From assembly GCF_039535475.1 (NCBI RefSeq), contig NZ_BAAAXG010000028.1:186001-250000 (forward strand): 64,000 bases of DNA, written 5' to 3'. This document shows, one piece after another, positions 25,239 to 33,844 of the stretch. The stretch's first letter is position 1, and the number at the start of each line of letters is the position of its first letter. The notes below the pieces were generated by a model. That model searched no databases. It was not told the origin of the DNA and was given only the letters and a program-made list of their open reading frames with translations. The DNA comes from Streptomyces showdoensis (GTDB lineage Bacteria > Actinomycetota > Actinomycetes > Streptomycetales > Streptomycetaceae). The translations under genes and the position numbers were made by a program.

Positions 25239-27671
25239 TCAGAAGTCCCGGTTCCAGGTGCCGCGCGTACCGGTGCCGTCGTCGGTGTCGGGCACGGGTC
25301 CGGGCTGCCAGGTCATGCCGTCCACGCCCGCTCCCCCGTCGCCGCCGGTGCCCGACGCGACGCGGGTACGGGTGCGGGACCGGGCGCCCGGGAAGCCGGA
25401 GACGCGCGGGCGGGTGCGGGTGGTGCGGCCGGGGTCCCGGGAGGTCTGCACGACGAGTTCGCAGTCGTCGACGGCGACCGGCACCCCCGGCCGTACGGGC
25501 TCCTCGCGGCCGCGGTGCAGCCGCAGCAGCATCTCGCCGTTGCCGGTCCTGCGCAGCCGGTGGGCGGCGCCGCCGCCGCGGGCCCGGCGCAGGGTGGGCG
25601 CGGCGCCCCGTACCTCGTCGACGGTGAAGAGGAACTCGCCGCCCGCGCTCTGCCCGGCGCGGATGGTGAGGGTGTCCAGGCTCCGTCCGTCCCTGCGGAG
25701 TTCCAGCCGGGTGCCGGCCAGGACCCGGCGGCGGCGCCGGGCCGCGAGCCGGACCGCGGTGACGGCCCCGAGCAGCGCGAGCACGGCCGCGGCCCCCGCC
25801 ACGAAACCCCACCACCGGTCCCACCAGGTGGGCGGGGCCTCGACCTGGACGTCGAGGAAGGCGGTGTCGAGCGGCCGGCCGGGGTCGGCGGCGTCCACGA
25901 CGGCGAGCCGGCCGCCGAGTGCGCCGAGCGGGGTGCCCGCGCCGACGGTGATGGTGAACGGCACGGTGGTGCGGGCTCCCGCCGGGGCGACGACGGTGGC
26001 CGGGGAGATGCCGAGCTCGCCGCCGCCCGCCGTGCCGCCGGTGCCGCCCTCCGCGGCGTCGTCACCGAGGCTGAGCCGCAGGGTGTGCGGGCCACTGCCG
26101 TTGTTGGTGACGGAGAGGGTGCCCTGGACGGTCCCGCCCGGGTTCACGGTGACCCGGTCGACGGAGAGCCCGGCGGTGACCTCGGGCGTGCCGACGGTCG
26201 TCACCGTGTACAGCGGGCGTTCGTCGGAGGTGACGCCGGGCGCGGACATCCGGGCGATCAGCTTCAGCTTCCCGACCGCGCCGGCCGGGACGGTGAGCGT
26301 GCCCGTGAACCGGACGTCCCCGGCCGTACGGTCCGGGGCCCGTCCGTCGTCGGCGAGGCGGGTCTTGACCGGGGAGAAGCCGTCGCCGGTCAGCTCGACG
26401 GTGACGCCGATGCCGTCCAGCTGGCGGGGGTCGGTGATGACGACTCCGCGCCGGGTCTGCATCCGCACCTCGACCTGGGCCCGCTCGCCGGCCCTCGGCG
26501 AGGCCGGGTCGAGCGTGAGGACGGAGCGCAGCCGGCCCTGCCAGATGGCCCGGACGGCGACCTCCTGGTCGCGGTGGCCCTCGGGCGCCTCGACCCGGAT
26601 GCGCCAGCGGCCCGGCAGCGGGTTCTTCACGCGGAGCGCCTCGACCGGCCCGTCCTCACCGCTGACCTCGAAGGTCGAGTCCTCGAACTCGCCGTGCGTG
26701 GGCACCTTGCGGCCGCTCGGGTCGTAGTAGCTGACGCGGACCTTCGGGTCGTGCTTGCTGACGGTGAGGGAGCCGTCGGTGGCGATCGGCGGGATGGTGA
26801 CGAACAGGTCGGCGGGCGGCTTGCCGACGGTGCCGTGCGCGATGCGGGCGCAGCGGGCGGCGGCGAAGGTCTCCTGGAGCGCCTTGTCGATCTCGGCGGA
26901 GGTGTCGGCCACCCGCATCCGGGGCGTGGAGCCGGGGACGTCGGAGCAGGCGCCGCGGTAGCCGCCCTCGGCCATCGCGGTGAGGGCGGCCTCGTCGATG
27001 CCGCTGCCGAAGCCGAGCGGCCAGATCTGCACCCCGGCGGCGCGGGCGCGGGCCAGTTCGTCCTCGAGCCGCTTGGCCCCGTTGGCCTGACGGCTGGCCG
27101 GGTCGGTGCCGTACTCGGGGCTGTCGCCGACGTCGAGCTTCCCGTCGGTGAGCAGGAAGATCACCTTGGGTGCGCGGGGGGTCTTCGGGTCCCCCGCCGC
27201 CGTCTCGTCGGTGAGCCGGGAGACGGCCTGCCGGATCGCCGCGGGGAAGTCGGTGCCGGGGCCCATCCGCTGCTCGTCCCGCCGGGAGAGGTCCTGGACG
27301 CAGTCGCTGAGCCTGCGGCGGCCGGCCTCGTCGGCGGTGAGCAGCGGGCACAGGTCGTGCACGGCCGACTGGCCGGGCTTCTCCGAGCTGCTGAAGCCGA
27401 TCACGGTCGCGCGGGACCGGTCGGATATCTCGCCCTGGGCGAGCAGCGCGGCGGCTTCCGTCTCGCGGACGAGGTCCTGGTCCGAGAGGCTGCGCGACTG
27501 GTCCACGACGACGGCGAAGTCGATCGGGTCGGGCCCGTCGGCGGGCTCGGCCGCCGGCGTCAGGGGCACGGCCGCCACCGGCGCCGCGGCGGCGGGGCCG
27601 CCGAGCGGGCCGGACAGGGCGAGCAGCGCCCCGGCGAGGAGCAGGGCGCTCCTCGGGTGTCTCCACTGCAT
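25239..27671 (-). CDS. Secreted, membrane-anchored vWA-domain protein
   Basis: An 810-residue protein with a signal peptide (residues 1 to about 30, hydrophobic core LLLAGALLALSG, Ala-rich cleavage region). The vWA domain has an intact MIDAS motif DQSRS (57-61) and the later VIFLLTDGKLD. Beta-rich regions follow, then one transmembrane helix (FVAGAAAVLALLGAVTAV) and a C-terminal cytoplasmic part of about 180 residues. The ATG at 27671 lies 7 nt after the stop of the preceding gene. It could bind an extracellular ligand in a metal-dependent way and signal across the membrane to the GTPase/tubulin components. The topology is seen in the sequence; the partners are inferred. Confidence 0.75.
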   Translation of the reverse strand: MQWRHPRSALLLAGALLALSGPLGGPAAAAPVAAVPLTPAAEPADGPDPIDFAVVVDQSRSLSDQDLVRETEAAALLAQGEISDRSRATVIGFSSSEKPGQSAVHDLCPLLTADEAGRRRLSDCVQDLSRRDEQRMGPGTDFPAAIRQAVSRLTDETAAGDPKTPRAPKVIFLLTDGKLDVGDSPEYGTDPASRQANGAKRLEDELARARAAGVQIWPLGFGSGIDEAALTAMAEGGYRGACSDVPGSTPRMRVADTSAEIDKALQETFAAARCARIAHGTVGKPPADLFVTIPPIATDGSLTVSKHDPKVRVSYYDPSGRKVPTHGEFEDSTFEVSGEDGPVEALRVKNPLPGRWRIRVEAPEGHRDQEVAVRAIWQGRLRSVLTLDPASPRAGERAQVEVRMQTRRGVVITDPRQLDGIGVTVELTGDGFSPVKTRLADDGRAPDRTAGDVRFTGTLTVPAGAVGKLKLIARMSAPGVTSDERPLYTVTTVGTPEVTAGLSVDRVTVNPGGTVQGTLSVTNNGSGPHTLRLSLGDDAAEGGTGGTAGGGELGISPATVVAPAGARTTVPFTITVGAGTPLGALGGRLAVVDAADPGRPLDTAFLDVQVEAPPTWWDRWWGFVAGAAAVLALLGAVTAVRLAARRRRRVLAGTRLELRRDGRSLDTLTIRAGQSAGGEFLFTVDEVRGAAPTLRRARGGGAAHRLRRTGNGEMLLRLHRGREEPVRPGVPVAVDDCELVVQTSRDPGRTTRTRPRVSGFPGARSRTRTRVASGTGGDGGAGVDGMTWQPGPVPDTDDGTGTRGTWNRDF

Positions 27672-27678
27672 GGTCAAC

Positions 27679-28233
27679 TCACCACAGTTCGCTGAAGAGG
27701 GCCAGGAGGGCGCCGAGCACGAGGGACGCGACACCGAGCCGTAGCCATCGGTACTTGGCGGCGAGCACCACCCCGTGGACGCTCGCCTGTTCGAGGAGCC
27801 AGCCGGTGGCGTCCGTGGCGGAGCCCTCCAGCAGGGTCCGCAGGTCGCCGGCGGTGGTGCCGGCCGTGAGTTCGCGCAGCAGGGTGCGCTCGGCGCCGAA
27901 CCGCGTGCGCGGCAGGACGACGGAGACCAGCATCAGGACGCCGGCGGTCCACAGCAGACCGGCGGTGACCAGCAGGGCCAGCGAGCCGCCGGACGGCAGC
28001 GGGCCGCGGTCGCGGGAGAAGACGACCGCGAGGAACGCGAGGGCTCCGGACAGCAGGATCGCGGCCTTGGTGTCGGCCCTGCCGATGTCCTCGCGGACGG
28101 TAGTCAGGAGCTGCTCGGCCATGCCGCGCAGCTCGGTGGGGGCGGTGGCCCCGGGGCTGGGCCCGGGGCCGGGGCCGGGGCTGGGCCCGGGGCCGGGGCC
28201 GTCCCCCGTCGGCCCGGCGGCGGTGCTCGTCAT
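27679..28233 (-). CDS. PycTM-like membrane effector (Pycsar effector family)
   Basis: A 184-residue membrane protein. Residues 1-32 are a Gly/Pro tract. The motif GRADTKAAILLSGALAFLAV (51-70) and three hydrophobic helices (56-72, 85-107, 164-183) match the PycTM effector family of Pycsar systems, in which a cyclic pyrimidine nucleotide triggers membrane damage. In this operon a cyclase-like gene lies three genes upstream rather than adjacent. The ATG at 28233 overlaps the SPFH-like stop (ATGA). The family match is fairly clear; toxicity and ligand are not shown by sequence. Confidence 0.7.
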   Translation of the reverse strand: MTSTAAGPTGDGPGPGPSPGPGPGPSPGATAPTELRGMAEQLLTTVREDIGRADTKAAILLSGALAFLAVVFSRDRGPLPSGGSLALLVTAGLLWTAGVLMLVSVVLPRTRFGAERTLLRELTAGTTAGDLRTLLEGSATDATGWLLEQASVHGVVLAAKYRWLRLGVASLVLGALLALFSELW

Positions 28234-29759
28234 TCGTCGTCCCAGTCGTCGAAGTCCGCGCTCGGGCGGGCGCTCCGGGGCTCGGGGCGGGGCGTGGGCC
28301 GACCGGTGTCGTACCCGTCGTCCCGGCGATCGCGGCCGCCGTCGCCTCCACGGCCCCGGTCACGGTCCCGGCCCCGGTCCCGGGCGTCCGTACGGTCGTC
28401 CTCGTCGTAGCGGTCCCAGTCCGGGCCGCGGCCCCGGTCGCGGTCCTCGTCGTGGCGGTCCCGGTCCCGGTCCAGGTCCCGGTCCCAGTCCCGGTCCCTG
28501 CTCCTGCCCCGGTCGCGGTCCCGGTCGCGGTCCCGGTCCTGCTCGCGCTCGAACGAGGCCTGGACGCGGGTCGGTTCGTAGACGCGCGGGTCCGGCGGCG
28601 CGTCCCGCGTCTCCTCGTCGTCCCAGTTGGGCGCGGTCGGCTCCGGGGCCGAGGCCCGCTCCAGGGCGCGGTGATCGGGGGCCCGGGAGGACTCGAGGAC
28701 CCGGTCGGCGACGCCGCCGAGGATGGTGCCCGTGCTGCTGCGCAGGTGCTGGAGGATCTGGTACGCCTGCTCGTCGACCTCGTGGCGTTCGAGCACGCCG
28801 GAGTCGAGGAGCCGGTTGAACACGGCGAGCAGGTCGGCCTGGCCCTCGCGCTTCTCCCGCTGGAGCTGGGTGCGGATCTCCCACTCGTGGTCGGGGTTCT
28901 TGGCCATGTGGTGGGCGATCTGGGCCAGATCGCCGCGCCGGAACATCGCCTCCAGGTCCGCCGCGCGCGCCATGATCTTCTTCCGCTCCCACTCCTCCCT
29001 GCGCAGCTCCGCCTCGGCCTCGCGGGCGTCGGCCCGGACGGTCACCTCGACCTTGTCGGCGCGGGCGACCTCCTTGCGGATCTGCTCGTCCAGGTCGAAG
29101 AAGACGTACACCTGGGTGCGCAGGCCGATCTCCCGGCCGAGGACGAGCCGGCCGGTGCTCAGCTCGTCGCGCACGGCCTCGTCGGCCCGCTGGGCCTCGG
29201 TGAGCCGGAAGCGGCGGGAGAGCGAGCGCAGTCCGTCGAGCAGGTCGTCGTGGAGCAGCTCCGCGACGTTCCACACCTGTTCCTTGACCACCCGGTACGG
29301 GTCCTCGACGGTCCACTTGACCCGGACCCGGACGTTGAACGAGGCACCGTCGCCCGCGGCCGGGAGCTTGAGGGAGAACTCCGTGACGTTCTGGCCCAGC
29401 TGGACCTCGAAGACGGTGTACGGGGCGCGCAGCAGCGGCTTGTCGTTGTCCTCCTGCCGGTCGGGCCAGACGATCCGGTGCCCGCCGTTGCGGTAGAGCA
29501 GGACGGCCGCGATGAGTCCGCTGGTACGGCGGTACGGGGGCGGGACCTCGCGGATCAGCGGTCCCAGCGGGCCCTTGGCGACCTTGCCGGAGGCGCGGCC
29601 GGAGCCGTTCCCGCCGCCCGCCCCGGCCCGCTGCCGGCCCTGGTTCGGGCCGCCCTGGTTCGGCACGCCCCGGTTCGGCACGCCCTGCTTCCATCCGTCC
29701 TGCGGCCGGCCGCCGGGGCGCTGTGCACCCTGGGCTCCGCCCTGGTCGGGACCGCTCAT
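28230..29759 (-). CDS. SPFH/prohibitin-like protein with charged repetitive tail
   Basis: A 509-residue protein. Residues 1-60 are Gly/Gln-rich and disordered. The middle (from VQLGQNVTEFSLKLP through FNVRVRVKWTVEDPYRVV and VYVFFDLDEQIRKEV) resembles an SPFH/Band-7 fold with a following coiled helix (RREEWERKKIMARAADLEAM). The last 110 residues are almost pure Arg/Asp repeats. SPFH proteins scaffold membrane microdomains, which would suit an operon with several membrane components. No clear N-terminal membrane segment is seen, so membrane association would be peripheral. Overlaps both neighbours by four bases. The SPFH call is tentative. Confidence 0.5.
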   Translation of the reverse strand: MSGPDQGGAQGAQRPGGRPQDGWKQGVPNRGVPNQGGPNQGRQRAGAGGGNGSGRASGKVAKGPLGPLIREVPPPYRRTSGLIAAVLLYRNGGHRIVWPDRQEDNDKPLLRAPYTVFEVQLGQNVTEFSLKLPAAGDGASFNVRVRVKWTVEDPYRVVKEQVWNVAELLHDDLLDGLRSLSRRFRLTEAQRADEAVRDELSTGRLVLGREIGLRTQVYVFFDLDEQIRKEVARADKVEVTVRADAREAEAELRREEWERKKIMARAADLEAMFRRGDLAQIAHHMAKNPDHEWEIRTQLQREKREGQADLLAVFNRLLDSGVLERHEVDEQAYQILQHLRSSTGTILGGVADRVLESSRAPDHRALERASAPEPTAPNWDDEETRDAPPDPRVYEPTRVQASFEREQDRDRDRDRDRGRSRDRDWDRDLDRDRDRHDEDRDRGRGPDWDRYDEDDRTDARDRGRDRDRGRGGDGGRDRRDDGYDTGRPTPRPEPRSARPSADFDDWDDE

Positions 29760-32140
29760 CGCCTGGCTCCTTCCGCGACGGCGTCCCACATGCGACGCGC
29801 CGCGTTCTTGTTCATGGGTCGGTCCCGGTCCCGTACCAGCTCGTTGAGCAGGCCGCGGAGCCGGTCGCGGTCGCGGCGCTCGACCGCGAGCAGCGGCAGC
29901 AGGCCGCAGACCAGCCCGAGGGCCGTCTCGTCCTTGGCGGCGCGGCGCAGCAGGCTGCCGAGACCGTCGAGCGCGGCCTCGCCGGCGCGCGCCGTGTTCA
30001 GGGTGCGGCGCAGCAGGGCGCCGAGCGCCGGCCCGAGTTCGGGCCGGGTGGCGAGCAGCGCCACGAGGAGGGGGCGGCTCGCGTGCTCGTCGAGTTCGGG
30101 CACGTCGCGCAGGCCCCACAGGTGGGTGGTCCGGGTGGTCAGGGTGGTGATCATGGTGATGTGCACGAGGTTGGAGAGGTTCAGGCGCCCGTCGGCGAGC
30201 CAGCGTTCGAGCCGTCGCAGCACCGGCTCGGGGTCGCCCGAGGCGAGCAGCCGCGCGACGCTGAAGGTGGCCGGGCCGAGGATGTCCACGTCGTCGGCGT
30301 CGTGGGACCTGACCACCCGGGCGAGGGCGTCGAGCGAGCCCGGGACGCCGCCGGCGGCCAGCACGTAGCCGTGGGTGAGCAGCGCGGTCTCCACGAGCTC
30401 GGGGTCGTCCGCCGCGGCCCAGTCCTTGACGGTCGCCGCGACCGCGGGCCGGACCAGGGGGTCGCGGGCGGCCTCGGCGAGCGCGGTCGCGGCGGCCATC
30501 CGCGCGACGGGCTCCTCCCGTACCGCGAGCGGGGCGACGAGCTCGCGGTAGCCGTGGATCCAGTCCCAGGAGCAGAGCACGCCGGCGGCGATGGAGGCCC
30601 GCACCCACACCTCGGGCCGGGGGTCGTCGCACAGCGCGCGCAGCCAGCGGGCCACCGGGCCGCGGACGTTGTGGTAGCCGTGCCAGATCTCGGAGAGGAC
30701 CGCGGTGGCGAGCGCGCCGCCCTGGAAGCGGACGGCCCGCGCGGGCACCTTCGCCGGGCCGAGGTCGAGCTCGGTGTCCTCCAGGACGGAGCGGGCGAGG
30801 ACCGGGCGGTGTTCGGCGTGGGTGCCGAACAGGCGCCGTCCGGCGGGCCGTTCGGGGTCGAGGGTGACGGCGAGCTCCCAGGCGAGGAGCTCGGCGGCCT
30901 CGGCCGCGATGCTGTAGGCGGAGCCGTTGAAGACGGCCACCGCGATCCGGAAGGCGGTCGCGTTCAGGACGGGGAGCGCCTCGGGCAGGGTGCCCGGCCG
31001 GTCGGCGCCCGCGAACCACTCGCGCGCCTGTGCCCGCACGAACGCGGCGCAGTCCTCCAGGAGTTGTTCGTCGGTGAGCTCCTCGCGCTGCCGGCGGGCC
31101 AGGTGGTCGGCGAGCCGGGCGGCCTCGCGCGGGCGCAGCTCCTCCAGGCCGAGGGCGGCGACCACGTCCGCGCGCTCCGCGAGGGCCCGGGCGGCGGCCG
31201 TCGCCTCCTCGGGCTCGCCGCGCAGCAGCAGCCGCAGGTGCCGGTGGAGCACCTCGTCGGCGGGCGGCGGGGCGCAGAACATGCCGTACCGTCCGCGCAG
31301 CAGCCGGTCGGCGAGGTCGCCGCTGCCGACCACCAGCACGCCGTAGCCGTCGACGCCGCCCAGCAGGTCGGCGAGCCGGTCGAGGTGGAGTTCGGAGAGG
31401 CGCACGGCGGGCCGCGGGGCGGGGTCGGTGCGCGCGCCCCGGGAGTGCCGTGCCTCGCTCTCGGTGCGGACCTCCTCGGCAAGGAGCTCGATGAGGTGCC
31501 CGGCGCCCGGCTGGAGGTTCTCGGCCGTGATCTCGTCGACGCCGTGCCGGGGGTCGAGCCGGAAGACCTGCCCCTTGGCGACCTCGGACAGCAGCGCCAG
31601 CGCGGTGGCCTTGCGCCCGCTGCCCGGCTCCCCGCACAGCACCAGGACACGGCTGCCGCGCAGCCGGTCCTTCATGCGCTGGTAGCCGGCGGTCTCGCAG
31701 TACACGTCGTCGAGGTGGTCGAGGGTGTCGCGGGGCACGGCGCCCTGGACGAAGTGGGTGCGGCCGCCGAGCCAGAAGTTGTAGAGGTCCCCCTCGTGGA
31801 TGTGGGCGTCCCGGCCGACGGTGGTGTGCCGGTCGCCCGCCTCCCGGACGAGGGTGCGCAGCGCCGCGCGCGCGGTGCCCGCGCCGCCGGTCCCGGATCC
31901 GCCGAGGTACCCGCGGCCGGCCTGTTCGAAGGGGTTGGCCGCCTGTTCGGCGGGGGTGTCGGCGGACTTGTCCGCCCCCTTGTCGCCGCCCTTGCCGCTC
32001 CCGTCGCCCGCCCGGTCGCCCTTGTCGGAACGGTCTGAACGGTCTGAACGGTCGGAGCGGTCGGACCTGTCCTCGGAGCCGGCGGACCCGGCCGGGGAGT
32101 CCGCTCCCGCACCGCCGTGGTCGAGGTCGTCGTCGCTCAC
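29756..32140 (-). CDS. P-loop NTPase with HEAT-like C-terminal half
   Basis: A 794-residue protein. Residues 1-95 are disordered, with an SDR tandem repeat (about 24-38). A short Gly motif TTVGRDAHIHEGDLYNF (106-122) comes next, then a P-loop LVLCGEPGSGRKAT (166-179, a variant with Arg before Lys), and a sensor-like VLVVGSGDLADRLL. From about residue 400 the sequence is helical with HEAT-like repeats (LVRPAVAATVKDWAAADDPE). It could be a STAND-like regulator; the substrate is unknown. The GTG at 32140 overlaps the cyclase stop (GTGA) and the stop overlaps the next ATG. Confidence 0.55.
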   Translation of the reverse strand: MSDDDLDHGGAGADSPAGSAGSEDRSDRSDRSDRSDRSDKGDRAGDGSGKGGDKGADKSADTPAEQAANPFEQAGRGYLGGSGTGGAGTARAALRTLVREAGDRHTTVGRDAHIHEGDLYNFWLGGRTHFVQGAVPRDTLDHLDDVYCETAGYQRMKDRLRGSRVLVLCGEPGSGRKATALALLSEVAKGQVFRLDPRHGVDEITAENLQPGAGHLIELLAEEVRTESEARHSRGARTDPAPRPAVRLSELHLDRLADLLGGVDGYGVLVVGSGDLADRLLRGRYGMFCAPPPADEVLHRHLRLLLRGEPEEATAAARALAERADVVAALGLEELRPREAARLADHLARRQREELTDEQLLEDCAAFVRAQAREWFAGADRPGTLPEALPVLNATAFRIAVAVFNGSAYSIAAEAAELLAWELAVTLDPERPAGRRLFGTHAEHRPVLARSVLEDTELDLGPAKVPARAVRFQGGALATAVLSEIWHGYHNVRGPVARWLRALCDDPRPEVWVRASIAAGVLCSWDWIHGYRELVAPLAVREEPVARMAAATALAEAARDPLVRPAVAATVKDWAAADDPELVETALLTHGYVLAAGGVPGSLDALARVVRSHDADDVDILGPATFSVARLLASGDPEPVLRRLERWLADGRLNLSNLVHITMITTLTTRTTHLWGLRDVPELDEHASRPLLVALLATRPELGPALGALLRRTLNTARAGEAALDGLGSLLRRAAKDETALGLVCGLLPLLAVERRDRDRLRGLLNELVRDRDRPMNKNAARRMWDAVAEGARR

Positions 32141-32922
32141 GCCGGTTCCCCCTTGCCGTCGTTGCGGAAGCCGGTGAACCCGCCGTGGATCGTGGCGCCC
32201 TCGACGACCTGCATGTCCCGGCCCGCCGTGTAGGTGCGGCCGCCGCCGCCCGCGTGTGCCGTGCGAGGCGGTGAGCCGTCCCCCCGCGACGGCCCACCGC
32301 CGGTCTGTGCGTCACCCTCCGGGCCCACCGGCGGCTCCGGGCGCCGGGGCACGTGGAACCAGGCGTCCTCGTCGGTCTCCTTGGCGACCACGGCGGCCCG
32401 CCGGTAGTGCGTCGGCTCCACGTAGCGGCCGCCCTCGACGACCACGTTGCGGTAGAGCCAGTCGGAGACCACGATCAGCAGGTCGACGTCCTGCGCGTCC
32501 GCCATGATCTGCTTGGCGGGGGCGCTGTCGCAGAGCCGGCAGGCGAGGTCCACGGCCCGGCCGACGAGCCCGCGCCCGTCGTCGAGGACCAGACCCGCGT
32601 TCATCCCGACCCGCATCCGCAGCGGCGTGCGCCGGCCCGTGTTGTGCTCGCGCAGGCTCTCGTAGAGCGTGTCGATCCAGCGGCCGACCATGAGGGCCGG
32701 CGGGACGTCCGGGCGCAGCGCGGCGAGGATGCCGTCGCCCCGGTCCTCCTGGTGGACGGTGCCCGGCTCGATGCCGACGGAGGCGTAGGCCTCGCCGAAG
32801 GCCTCGTACATGGCGGCCCTCGTCAGCCGCTTCTCGTCCATGCCGAGGCGTCCGGAGCCGACGACGTCCCCGAAGACGACGAGCCGGTGGATGGCTCCCG
32901 CGCTCGCTCCCGTACTGCTCAC
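32137..32922 (-). CDS. Class III nucleotide-cyclase-like protein
   Basis: A 261-residue protein with a cyclase homology domain. Both metal-binding aspartates appear present, D19 in VFGDVVGSG and D63 in QEDRGDGIL. The position of the usual VNxAxRL motif reads AVDLACRL, with Asp for the Asn but Arg kept, so the product could be unusual or activity reduced. The C-terminal 60 residues carry the Gly motif YTAGRDMQVVEGATIHGG. The GTG at 32922 follows GAGGAG. It is first of the nine coupled genes and lies 87 nt after a Crp-type regulator with a cyclic-nucleotide pocket. Which nucleotide it makes cannot be told from sequence. Confidence 0.65.
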   Translation of the reverse strand: MSSTGASAGAIHRLVVFGDVVGSGRLGMDEKRLTRAAMYEAFGEAYASVGIEPGTVHQEDRGDGILAALRPDVPPALMVGRWIDTLYESLREHNTGRRTPLRMRVGMNAGLVLDDGRGLVGRAVDLACRLCDSAPAKQIMADAQDVDLLIVVSDWLYRNVVVEGGRYVEPTHYRRAAVVAKETDEDAWFHVPRRPEPPVGPEGDAQTGGGPSRGDGSPPRTAHAGGGGRTYTAGRDMQVVEGATIHGGFTGFRNDGKGEPA

Positions 32923-33009
32923 TCGGACTCCTCAAGACGTGGTTCCGCGGTGGTGAGTGGTGGTGACGTGACCAGCCTGGCGGCCGACGCGCGTGCGCGA
33001 TGTAGCCGT

Positions 33010-33759
33010 TTACACAGCCGGCGGTGGTTTGTCGGACGATTCCGCGCCGGGGCGTGCGCGCCCCTGGGCGAGGAGGACGAGCACGGGCATGTCGACGACG
33101 ACGACCGTGCGGTGGGCGGTCCGGACGACCCCCTGTTCGCGCAGCAGCCGCAGCGCCTTGGCGACGGCTTCCCGGGTGGCGCCGATGGCCGCCGCCAGGT
33201 CGTGCTGGGGCAGCGGGAGTTCGAGCACCGTGGCACCCGCGTCGGCGCGGCGGCCGGCCCGCTCGGCCAGTTCGACCAGACGGGCGGCGAGCCGCTGCAG
33301 GACGGTCTCGGAGGCGAGCGAGCGGCGCTCGACGTCGGCGCTGCGCAGCCGGGTGGCGAGCTGCCGCATGATGAGCGAGGTGGCGTGCGGCCGGGCGGCG
33401 AGGAAGCGCCGGAACCGGTCGCCGGAGATGGCCACGGCCTCGACCCGGCCGAGCGCGGTGACGGTGGCGGAGCGCGGCCCGCGGTCGACGGCGGCGAGGT
33501 CGCCGACGACCTCGCCCGCCCCGCGCAGGGCGAGGATCAGCCGGGCGCCGCGCTCGGTGCCGACGGAGACCACCGACCAGCCGGAGAGCAGGGCGAGGAC
33601 GTACGCCGAGGTGTCCCGCTCCCGGATCATGACCTCGCCCGGCTCGTAGCCGCGCGGCGCGCCCTGCGCGAGCAGGTCACGGCGGTCGGACGCGGGGAGC
33701 GCGTGGAGGAAGGAGCGGTCCTGGCCGAAAAGACTCAACGCTCGTTCACACCCCCGCAC
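33010..33759 (-). CDS. Crp/Fnr-type regulator with cyclic-nucleotide-binding domain
   Basis: About 249 residues. The N-terminal cNMP-binding domain includes a phosphate-binding-cassette-like stretch GEVVGDLAAVDRGPRSATV; the RSA matches the phosphate-contacting Arg of Crp, while the conserved Glu is Asp. The C-terminal winged helix contains LPQHDLAAAIGATREAVAKA. The start is uncertain: GTG 33759 is used here. TTG 33738 and GTG 33810 are possible, and codon usage is poor upstream of 33738. It is upstream of the cyclase in the same orientation and may sense the cyclase product; that is inference. Confidence 0.75.
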   Translation of the reverse strand: MRGCERALSLFGQDRSFLHALPASDRRDLLAQGAPRGYEPGEVMIRERDTSAYVLALLSGWSVVSVGTERGARLILALRGAGEVVGDLAAVDRGPRSATVTALGRVEAVAISGDRFRRFLAARPHATSLIMRQLATRLRSADVERRSLASETVLQRLAARLVELAERAGRRADAGATVLELPLPQHDLAAAIGATREAVAKALRLLREQGVVRTAHRTVVVVDMPVLVLLAQGRARPGAESSDKPPPAV

Positions 33760-33777
33760 GACTTGCGCTTTCGCGTG

Positions 33778-33794
33778 CTTGTTCCCACAACAAG
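33778..33794. promoter_or_regulatory. Palindrome CTTGTT-cccac-AACAAG near the start of the Crp-type gene
   Basis: A perfect 6-bp inverted repeat with a 5-bp spacer lies just downstream of the predicted transcription start of the regulator gene, a position suited to autoregulation. It does not match the TGTGA-N6-TCACA Crp consensus, so the binding protein is unknown. Confidence 0.35.
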
Positions 33795-33844
33795 GGGCAA
33801 CCAGAGTCACAGTGCTGACGCTGCGTCACGCCGTGGGGTGAAGA

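Noticed and set aside
28360..28560. Minisatellite of cggtcc-type units as a separate repeat element
   Set aside because: It encodes the Arg/Asp tail of the SPFH-like protein in frame; it is noted there instead.
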